Positions 55,165 to 64,000 of a stretch of 64,000 nt of DNA are shown piece after piece. The notes below the pieces were generated by a model. It was not told the origin of the DNA, searched no databases, and saw only the letters and a program-made list of their open reading frames with translations. Both the position numbers and the translations under genes were made by a program. Origin of the DNA: Paraescarpia echinospica (Eukaryota > Annelida > Polychaeta > Sabellida > Siboglinidae); contig CM034533.1 of the NCBI GenBank assembly GCA_020002185.1, forward strand, positions 46,784,643 through 46,848,642, read 5' to 3'. Numbering within the stretch: the stretch's first letter is position 1; every line of letters starts with the position of its first letter.

Positions 55165-55620
55165 GTTCCCCGTGTTAGAAGATAGGGAAATTCTTCCATT
55201 TTAGATGATAGGGAGTTTCCCCATGCTAGAAGATAGGGAAGTTCACCATGTAGGAATATAGAGAAGTTTCCCACGTTAGAAGATAATGAAAGTTCTCCTT
55301 GTTAGAAGGTAAGGAAGTTTCCCATGTTAGAAGATAGGGAAGTTCCCATGTTAGAAGATAGAGAAATAATTTATTCATGTGAAACTGCAATTCCATTGAT
55401 AGTACAGGTATACGAAGACTTTTTGAGTTCAAAGTGCCAATTTATTTCTACTTTTAGCCCTACAATTCCTATGTTAAAAGATATGGAAATTTATCCATGT
55501 TAAAAGATAGGGAGGTTTCTCCATGTTAGAAGATAGGTAGATTTCTTGATAGTAAATGATAGGGATTTTCCCCATGTCAGAAGATAATGAAAAGTCTCCA
55601 TATTAAACGTCAATTCGATT
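55165..55620 (+). repeat. About 25-bp minisatellite, left arm of the foldback
   Basis: Units of the form CATGTTAGAAGATAGGGAAGTT repeat about ten times with variation. They are interleaved with a longer block (CAATTCSATTGATHKTACAGGT... AGCCCTACAAWTCCTAT) that itself occurs twice. The mirror image lies at about 61380-61735. Confidence 0.85.
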
Positions 55621-56719
55621 GATCTTACAGGTACATGACGACTTGTTGAGTTCGATGTGCCAATTTACCCTATTTTTTAGCCCTACAAATCCTATATTAA
55701 AAGATATGCCCGTGGGTCAAAGGTATAGGCTAGTGTTATTGTGAGTGGAAAATGCCCCGCTAAATTTTAATCTGGAAGTTTCTTTGATACTTTTTCGGTG
55801 TGCATCAAGCGGCGCTACTGGAGACGTGTCTGGAATTGTTTCTTAGTCGCACGCGAGAACCACACTACGATTGCGCAATACCATCATGCGTGGCTATAAA
55901 TAAACCGTACTGGAGACGTGTCTGGACTTGTTTGTTTGTTGCGTGAAAGCGCGCGCGCCCGGTAACGATGACTATGCGACGCCGTAAACAAGCGCTCCTT
56001 TTAATGGGGAGACGTGTGTGAATGAGGCCTTTTCAAGTTGCCCGCCTGTATGTAGTTTTGTTCAATGACGTCATTAAATTGGTACGCGTGGTAAATTGGT
56101 TAAATTGGCAATGATTCGGTTAACAAAAATGTGTAAGAACTATATTGTTGTCGGAGGAAGATCCGGGTATTTTGTCCTAGGTAAAAGATACGGAGCTAAT
56201 TCTCATGTTAGAAGATATGGAAGTTACCCACGTTAGAAGATAAGGAAATTTCCTCGTATTAGAAGTTAGGAAATTGGAACGCGTGGTAACTAGGTCGAAA
56301 TTATAGTAATTAGGTTAGCAGTCATTTAGGTCTTGCGCGTTTGTATGTAGTTTTGTTAAACGACGTCATTAAATTGGTACGCGTGGTAAATTGGTAAAAC
56401 TGGTAGTGATTTGGTTAGCTAACATTTGCAAGAACTATGTAGGAAATTTGGATAAAAGTCTTTAAATCAGTACGTGTAGTAATTAGGTCAGCAGGACTTT
56501 TTTAAGTAGCGCGCCTCCGTGTAATGTTGTTAAATTACGTCATTCAATTGGTACGCATAGTAAATTGGTTAAATTGGCAGTGATTCGGTTACGCAACATT
56601 TGCAAGAACTATACTGGACATTTTATAAAAATTATGTCATTAAATCAATACGTGCAGTAATTTGCATGCGTGGTAAATACGTTGAAATTATAGTAACTAG
56701 GTTAGGAGGCCTTTCCCAG

Positions 56720-57040
56720 TTTCAAGTTCAATTCAACTAGATACACAGGTAAATTCAAGCAATTCACCTTGATACACAGGTCAATTCAGGCAATTCACCA
56801 AGATCCACAGGTAAATTCAAGCAAGTCACCTAGATACATTGGTCAGTTCAGGAAAGTCACCTAGATGCACATGTCAATTCAGGCAATTCACCTTGATACA
56901 TAGGTCAAATCAGGATATTATCCGTGATACACAGGTAAATTCAGGCAATTCACTTAGATGCACAGGTAAATTCAGGCAATTCACCTTGATATATAGATAT
57001 ATTCAGGCAATTCAACTTGATACACAGGTAAATTTATAGT
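56720..57040 (+). repeat. About 30-bp minisatellite, left arm
   Basis: Units of the form CAATTCACCTTGATACACAGG repeat about ten times. The inverted counterpart at about 58500-59070 has about eighteen units (CCTGTGTATCAAGGTGAATTG). Confidence 0.88.
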
Positions 57041-57985
57041 TCGTACGACTTATACATTTTTCTTAGTTAATAGGGCTTAGACATTTGTTCGTAGTTGATA
57101 GGACTGAGGTATTTTTCATAGTTTGTAGGACTGATACATTTTTTTAGTTGGCAAGACTTAGACATTTTTCATAGTTGGTATGATTTAGAAATTTAGGACT
57201 TAGAATTTGTTTGTAGTGGAAACTTTCTATAGTTGGTAGGACTTAGACACTTTTCATATTTGGCAGGAGTCAGAAATGTTTATAGTTGGTAGGACTTAAA
57301 CAAAATTATAGTTGGTAGGATTTTTTTTGTAGTCGGCCGAATTTAGAAATTTTTCATAGTTGGGAGGACTAAGAAATGTGTCGTAGTTGGTAGGATTTAT
57401 AAATTTAAGACTTCGAACTAACTTTTTTGTAGTGGGAACATATACATTTTTATAGTTGGTTGGACTTACACAATTTCATAGTTGGTAGGACTTAGAATTT
57501 GTTTCGCAGTCGGCCGACTTCAACAACATTTTATAGTTGGGAGGACTTAGAAATTTTGTGTAGATGGTAGGACTTAGAACATTTTTATAGTTGGCAGGAC
57601 TTTGAAATGTTTTCATAGTTGGTAAGACTTAGACATTTGTTCGTAGTCGGCCGGACTTAGACATTTTTTATAGTTGGGAGGACTAAGAAATTTGTATAGT
57701 TGGTAGGGCTTAGAAATTGCTATAGTTGGTAGGACTTATACACTTTTCATAGTTGGCAGGAGATATACATTTTCATAGTTGGTAGGACTTAGAAGAAATT
57801 TGTTTGTTGTCGGTCGGACTTAAAAATGTTTCCGTAGTCGGCCGGACTTAGAAAGTTTGCATAGTTGGTTGTACTTAGAAACTGTTCATAGTTGTTAAGA
57901 CTTAGACATTTTTTCGGAGTCGGCCGGTTTGTTTTTCATAGTTGGGAGGACTAAGACATTTTTTTAATCGGTAGGACTTAGACAT
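57041..57985 (+). repeat. TAGTTGGTAGGACTTAGACA minisatellite near the foldback centre
   Basis: Some thirty-five diverged units of 24-29 bases. The inverted form (AAGTCCTACCAACTA) fills about 57990-58490. The symmetry point of the element is near 57990. Confidence 0.85.
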
Positions 57986-58489
57986 TTTAAAATTCGGTCC
58001 GTATAAGTCCTACCGAGTAAAAACATTTCTATGTCCTACCGAGTATAAACATTTATAATTCCTATCGAGTATAAAAAATGTCAAGTCCTACTAATTACAA
58101 CAATTTGTAAATCCTGCCAATTAAACAAATTTATAAGTCCTACCTACTACCTAATATAAAAAGTCCTACCAGCTATAACAAGTTTCTAAGTCCAAAATAT
58201 ATAAATCATAGCAACTAGGATACATTTCTAAGTACTGCCAACTATTAACAGTTTCTAAGTCCTACCAACTAAAAATATATATAAGTCCTAACATCTATGA
58301 ACAATTCTAAGTCCTGCCAACTATGAAGAGTTTCAAAGTCCTCCCAACAACAACAAAATATATATTCCCACTACGAACAATTTCTAAGTTCAAACTTTCG
58401 AAATCATACCAACTACGAAAAATGTCTTAAGTCCTGCCAACTATGAATTTTTTTTATAATTCCGTACTATAAAAAATTGCTACATCCTA

Positions 58490-59075
58490 CTAACTATACA
58501 TTTACTTGTATATCAAGGATAATTGCATGAATTGACCTATGTATCAAGGTGAATTGCCTGAATTGACCTGTGTATCTAAGTGTCTTGCATGAATTTACCT
58601 GTGAATCTAGGTTACTTGCCTGAATTTACCTGTGTATCTAGGTGAATTGCTTGAATTTACCTGTATATCAAGGTGAATTGCTTGAATTGACCTGTGTATC
58701 AAGGTGAATTGCCTGAATTGACCTGTGCATCAAGGTGAATTGACCTATGTATTAAGGAGTATTTCCTGAATTGACCAATGTATCAAGGTGAATTTCCTGA
58801 ATTGACCAATGTATCAAGATGAATTGTCTGAATTGACCTGTGTGTCTAGGTGACTTTCCTGAATTGACCTATGTATCTAGGTGACTTGCCTGAATTTACC
58901 TGTGTATTTTGGTGAATTGCCTGAATTTACCTGTGTATCTAGGTGAATTTCCTGAATTTACCTGTGTATCAAGGCGAGTTGCCTGAATTGATATGTGTAT
59001 CATGATGAATTGACATGTGTATCTAGGAGAATTGCCTGAATTGACCTATGTATCAAGGTGAATTTGTTGAGTTGA
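58490..59075 (-). repeat. About 30-bp minisatellite, right arm
   Basis: About eighteen units of CTGAATTGACCTGTGTATCA and variants, inverted relative to 56720-57040. Confidence 0.88.
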
Positions 59076-60175
59076 ACTATCGAAACAGTGACATTTGCTG
59101 AGTTGCACCGTCGAAACATTGAAATATGCAGAATTATGCTGTGGAAAGTACGATTGTTTCCACGTTTGTCAATGGAAGTTTGAAAATTTGTAAGTTAAAA
59201 AGTATGTTTGCAGATTTGTTTGCGAGTTTGTCACTGAAATTTTGCGACTTTGTAAGTTTAAAAGTATGATTGTAGGTTTCACATCATAGGTTGCACGTAT
59301 GAATATAATTTCGTTCAATTATTAAATAATTGAACAGGCACGATGGTGACTCTTCGTCCCTGAGACCTTTCGTTGAAGAACAATACTTACGAAGCAAACT
59401 CAACGAGTGAACTTCGTCTATTAGCCTAAGGTTTACAAGCTTTTGTAACAGTGACACTTTCTTTTGAGTATCTGACAACACGAATATATGTGTTGTAATT
59501 GATTGTAATACTTTCTCTTGAATGTCTGAATAAAAATTTAACAGATCAATAAATATAGTTATGGTTGAACGGTTTTTACCGAAGAAACACGAATTTAAAC
59601 ACTACAGTACGGAAAAAAGATAGAAACGGTCTAATGTCAGTATTGAGCAATAAATGATGAGTTTGTTCACTTGACCGCTAATACAGTAAACTATATAAAT
59701 ACGGGTCACCCTATCTGGGTGATTATTGTACTCATATACTGTTCATCATAACGCTTCACTTTGTTACGCGACTGTTCCGAAAAAAGAGGCTTGCAACCAA
59801 TTATTTACTCGGTCAATTGTTATCAAATACTGTTCAGAGTATCTGAGTTGTTGGCATGGTATACACCAAACCATATGATAACGGATTGTTTAAAACATAT
59901 CTCTGTTAAAACAGTCAAACATTATTATTATAGGTTTCACTTATATGTTAAAACGGTAAATAGAATTAGGCTTCATAAAACGGTGAAACAGTACTATTGG
60001 CCGCTATTTGTAGATGAGTCTTGGACATAACATTGAGAGTAACTTGTTGATACCAAGCGTCCACTTCCTGACACGACATCCATTCACTGTGTACAAACAG
60101 ATGTGCGATTTTGTCAACCTATGCGCCCTGTTAACCCGCTAGTGCTACAACATACAGCGGGCATGCCTACTGCCA
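59076..60175. other. Unpaired 1.1 kb segment in the right arm of the foldback
   Basis: The left arm has no counterpart for this stretch, so it is either an insertion into the right arm or a deletion from the left. It has a TATATAAATA box near 59692 and an 89-codon open frame after 59760 with no recognisable domain. No gene is called. Confidence 0.5.
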
Positions 60176-61379
60176 GAGATAGCTAGAGGACCAGTATAAC
60201 CAATTTACCACACGTACCAATTTAATGACGTCATTGAACAAAACTACGCACAAATGTGCAAGATCAAAATGCCTGCTAACCTAATTACTATGATTTCGAC
60301 CTAATTACCACGCTTATCAATTTCCTATCTTCTAATATTGGGAAATTTCCCTATCTTCTAACGTGGGTATCTTCCCTATCTTCTAGCATGATATTTAGCT
60401 CCGTATCTTTGAACCTAGGACAAAATATCCGGATCTTCTTCCGACAACAATATAGTTCTTCACAATTTTCGCTCAACGAAACACTTCCAATTTATCCAAT
60501 TAATTGTCATTGAACAAAACTACATGCAGGCGCGCAACTTGAAAACTCATGCTAACCTAATTACTATCATTTCAACCTATTTACCACGCGTGCCGAATTA
60601 TTGCACGTACTGGTTTAATGACGTAATTTTTACAAAATTTCCATTATAGTTCTTGCAAACATTGGCTAACCGAATCACTGCTAATTTAACCAATTTATTA
60701 CGCGTACCAATTTAATGACGTCATTGAACAAAACTATGCAGGCGCGCATGACCAAAATGCTTGCTAACCTAATTACTATGATTTCGATCAATTAACCATG
60801 CGTGCCGAATTTCCCTATCCTCTAACGTGGAAAACTTCCCTATCTTCAGATATGAGATTTAGCTCCTTATCTTTTAACATAGGACAAAATACCCGGATGT
60901 TCTTCCGACAACAATAATAGTTCTTGCAAATGTTGACTAATCGAATCACTGCCAATTAACCAATTTACCACGCATACCAATTTAATGACGACATTGAAGA
61001 AAACTACATACAGGCGTGCAACTTGAAAAGGCCTGATTCACCCACGACTCCCCATTAAAAAGAGCACTTCTTTACGGCTTCGCATAATCATCGTTCCCGA
61101 GCGCGCGCGCGCACACAACAAACATACAAGTCCAGACACGTCTCCAGTACGGGTTTTTTATAATGGTATTTCGCAATCGTAGTGTGGTTCCCGCGTGCGA
61201 CTACGAAACAAGTCTAGACACGTCTCCTGTAGCGTTGCTTGACGCACACTGATAAACGTACCAAAGATACATCCAGAATAAAATTTGGAAGGGAATTTTC
61301 CACACACTATAACACTAGCCTATACCTTTGATATACGGGCCAACCAATCTCGTGTGACAGTTTCAAATGCTGTTCGGTA

Positions 61380-61735
61380 TATTTTGTCTCAAACGAGCCT
61401 ATCTTTTAACATTGGAAAATGACCCTGTCTTTTAAAAGAGAATTTGTAGGGATAAAAGTATGTGTAAATTGGCATCTCGAATTCAAAAGGTCGTCGTATA
61501 CCTGTACAATAAATCGAATTGACGTTTAACATGGAGAAATTTCCCTACCTTCTAAAATGGGGAACTTCGTTATCTTCTGAGATGGATTAATTTCCTTATC
61601 TTTTAACATGGGGAACTTCCCTATCTTTTAACTTGGGGAAATGCCCTGTCTTCTAACATGGAGAAATTCCCTATCATCTAGCATGGGGACACTGCCCGAT
61701 CATCTAACGTGGTGGCATTTCCCCATCTTCTAATA
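61380..61735 (-). repeat. About 25-bp minisatellite, right arm
   Basis: CTATCTTCTAACATGGGGAA and CCTTATCTTTTAACATGG variants, the mirror of 55165-55620. Confidence 0.85.
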
Positions 61736-62015
61736 AGCGGAACTAACTGGCCACATCCACAACTGCCAAATAAGGCCATTTATGCAAATGAGGCGAGCTC
61801 ATTTCCATAATCATAGAGAATGCTTTTGAGCGGAGGAAGGACGAACATCCGGGTATTTCCCTATCTTTTAACATGGGAAGAGGAACTACTTTCTCCCTCT
61901 TCCTCTGATCATAATCACTCGTACGCGCTGACCCACCGCATATACTATTTATATATTAAGTTGATTAATTGGCAGAGATACATCGGAAATTAAAGCAGCT
62001 AAAACATATGTCTAC

Positions 62016-62134
62016 CTGTTGTGTTCACAATGGAGTTGTTGTCGTAGTTAGCATTGAATGTATAGCAGATTCCGGCGTCAGTTTCAATCAACTTGAAATC
62101 TTCGTGGCTGCAAGGCTTCCCCCTCCAGTGACAT
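62016..62134 (-). CDS. DEG/ENaC channel exon (first extracellular block)
   Basis: 119 bases between TTTTGTTAG and GTAGAC. It encodes CHWRGKPCSHEDFKLIETDA and GICYTFNA, matching the conserved C-x-x-x-G-x-x-C...D-F-x-x-x-x-T-x-x-G-x-C-Y-T-F-N block of DEG/ENaC channels. Starts in phase 2 of the preceding exon and joins the next exon exactly (ACA G|GC). The N-terminal exons, with the first membrane helix, must lie further right, in or beyond 62135-64000. Confidence 0.93.
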
Positions 62135-64000
62135 CTAACAAAACGTAGCAATAACACATGCAGTTTACTAGAGATCAACAAAGAGCATGTAATACTAGCA
62201 TACCCATATAGGCCGCAAAGTGAACCTCGAAAATGTGCTTAGAAATTAAGTTTCGTTCCGACTTCTCGGGGACTAAGATTTCTTTGCGGCATTAAGACGT
62301 AAATAACGTGCCCAACATTGTGTTAAAGGCACAACTCGAATTTGTGCTAGATTAAAAGTTTAATTCGAGTTTATGTCGAACTATTGCGTTTTTGGCAGAG
62401 CAGTAATTTTTTAATCTAGACCAATCACATTTCCTATTTCCGCCATATGACACGCAAAATGGCTGCGTCGATACCAAAATGAATTTTGACGTCGTCTCTA
62501 TAAAAACGCGTTCTACTTGCTTTATGTACACGTCGCAGATTGCATCATTCGTCGTAGATGTAATTACAGTGAAAGCCTGGAACTGAATGTTAACAATATT
62601 GTGTTCACTGACGATAATATTCCTGTTGACACCTCGCCGGATTTCATCCTTAAAAGTACCCAAGTTCAACTCTGAAGTCAATCCAGAACAATTTTAAAAC
62701 TAAAATTTGTACTGATCAGCACAACAACTTCTCGAATAGATTAAATACAACGCCTGAAGTTCAACAAGAGGCAGAGTAACATAGGCCAACTTTTGAAAAC
62801 TTTACATTCCTTTAGTTGGCATCAACGTCAATCCAACGATAATTGGCAACGTACAGTGAAATGTTGCCTGCCATCGTGTTGTTTAATACAATACATTCTT
62901 GTTAACGTGAATGAGGTACGAAGACAAAGGTTAACCTTCCCAATTTCGTGAACCGATGCCGGGCAGAGTCAAGCAAAAACCCAAAATATCAACTTCAACT
63001 TTCAAGTTGCTACGAAATTGGACGTCATACGAACTTCGCAGACACAAGTATAAATAGGGCACCCGTTATGTCTTATACTGATGTTATATGTACAGTGTTT
63101 AGTAATTAATAGTTAAGAGTAAGTTAACATCTGCATTGGATGAAATATTGGACGTGCATGTATTGTTAATTGTAGATGTAATATTAAAGTAAATTAAATG
63201 ATTGGCACTTAAATACGCTGTCTTACTTTTGATCAGAACAATTAATAATTACTTGTGTAACTGCACGATTTGTGTTTAAGAAAATAAAAATCATATATAA
63301 ACATGAATTTGGCTACATCAGACTTTGATAAATTAAACAGTAATTGTAAAACAGACAATTTCAGAAAGTGAATGTCCAGCTTTATTAAATCATATATTAA
63401 CAAATCAGTAATAGAGACATTTTGCAATTATTGTGTAAAACACATTTATTTACAATAACGTACATGGGTAAGTTTCAACAAGGGACAATGCCAAATTATC
63501 TCTGAATGTTTACTACATATTAACTTTATACAAATACCCATAGATGAAATGACAAATACGGGGTTTGGAAATGATACATTGAGGCACATCATAAATCTGT
63601 CAGAATAATCATACCCAAAGCTACAGTCAGATTTGTAAATGTATTTCAACTATATCCACTTTCATTTAGGTAACACCATCATCCATTTGCCTTTAAATAG
63701 GCATACACCTCATAATCAAAGTCTTGAAACTAGCAAGGATTAGAAAATATCCCCTTAATGCTGTTATTAATGAATGCATACGTTCACACCTCCTCAATTA
63801 GTTGCCCCTGTTCTTGGCTAGTCTCAATATGTATGTGTAGTTCATACAATTCTGACACTGACAAGTAAAAAAACTGTACAACACATGATGTGTACATCAT
63901 ATATGAAATACAATGAATGCAGCTTTGCTCATATAATGTCATGATGGATGCATGATGGAAGACTGCATCTCACGGCACAGACACCATTCAATTATGCATG
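62135..64000. other. Upstream intron of the channel gene, nothing further recognised
   Basis: AT-rich. A 109-codon open frame on - at 62352-62681 has no DEG/ENaC similarity and no convincing splice sites, so it is not called. No first-membrane-helix exon was recognised up to the window end. Confidence 0.5.

Larger units (their letters stand above)
54959..61949. mobile_element. Giant foldback element with Polinton-like termini
   Basis: Two arms of about 3 kb mirror each other around about 57990. The ends read AGTAGTATATGCGGTGG (left) and, inverted, AATAGTATATGCGGTGG (right). Their first nine bases equal the two ends of the Polinton at 248 and 16852 (AATAGTATA and AGTAGTATA). TATATA flanks both ends (54953-54958 and 61950-61955), a 6-bp duplication as Polinton integrase makes. 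There are no capsid, polymerase or integrase genes. Arms are stacked minisatellites. I infer a non-autonomous element mobilised by a Polinton integrase. Confidence 0.72.
54703..62015 (-). other. Channel gene intron (7.3 kb) almost filled by a foldback element
   Basis: The intron lies between two exons that splice cleanly. About 7.0 kb of its 7.3 kb is the inverted-repeat element at 54959-61949. A GTGCGTGCATG microsatellite at 54760-54810 lies in the remaining host part. Confidence 0.85.

Noticed and set aside
56700..59075. CRISPR-like array
   Set aside because: Repeats are contiguous, diverged minisatellite units without unique spacers, in an animal genome.
59761..60030. 89-codon frame inside the foldback element as a transposon gene
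   Set aside because: No ATG at its start, no domain, and AT-rich composition typical of chance frames.
62352..62681. 109-codon frame on - as an N-terminal channel exon
   Set aside because: It has no first-membrane-helix pattern, no DEG/ENaC motif and no convincing splice borders.

Overview
The window is animal nuclear DNA, most likely from a marine invertebrate; the phylum cannot be fixed from sequence alone. An AT-rich, intron-rich host background carries a CR1-type LINE, RTE-type LINE scraps, an ISL2EU-type DNA transposon, MITE-like hairpins and a DEG/ENaC ion-channel gene. One 16.6 kb block stands out because its genes are very rich in CG dinucleotides. This block is an integrated Polinton/Maverick (adintovirus-like) element.

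Region 1 (1-17320) is the Polinton. It occupies about 248-16852 and sits inside a host minisatellite of 84-88 bp units, which continues in the same orientation on both sides. The 6-bp target duplication GACGTC flanks terminal inverted repeats that begin A(A/G)TAGTATA. Early genes on the + strand are a possible leader mini-exon (852-878), an RPA-like ssDNA-binding protein, a chain of short ORFs each sitting directly behind a 3' splice-site-like TAG, and a protein-primed type B DNA polymerase. A small two-exon gene at 1338-905 is on the - strand. From 15918 down to 8774 the - strand carries a packed late block: NADAR-domain protein, packaging ATPase, two Polinton-conserved proteins, chromodomain integrase, a small Cys-rich ORF, a membrane protein, penton (minor capsid), a basic pVI/pX-like protein, hexon-like major capsid and an adenain-like protease. 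At least a dozen frameshifts or stops show that this copy is decaying, although RPA, protease, basic protein and membrane protein are open. The right terminal repeat also carries two tRNA-like Pol III units.

Region 2 (17320-46500) is host intergenic or intronic DNA. It holds an inverted pair of GCGATGCGAT-rich repeats (about 20.3 and 25.0 kb), tandem repeats (23.4-24.0 and 26.9-28.0 kb), RTE-type LINE scraps (25.2-25.8 and 40.85-41.35 kb), a TTAA-flanked hairpin MITE (30.45 kb), a CR1-type LINE with an SGNH-esterase ORF1 (about 32.43-36.63 kb, - strand), and an ISL2EU remnant with a DDE transposase fragment facing a SWIM/YqaJ-type fragment (38.5-39.4 kb).

Region 3 (46556-62134, - strand) is a DEG/ENaC channel gene. 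Five exons are visible; four of the joins were examined and three splice perfectly in phase. One exon is a single 1.57 kb exon that inserts several hundred extra residues before the second transmembrane helix. The intron between the exons at 62.1 and 54.6 kb holds a 7 kb giant inverted-repeat element (54959-61949). Its arms are built of nested minisatellites, its ends match the Polinton ends (AGTAGTATAT / AATAGTATAT), and it is flanked by the 6-bp duplication TATATA. It looks like a non-autonomous foldback element moved by Polinton integrase, and it is the most unusual object in the window.
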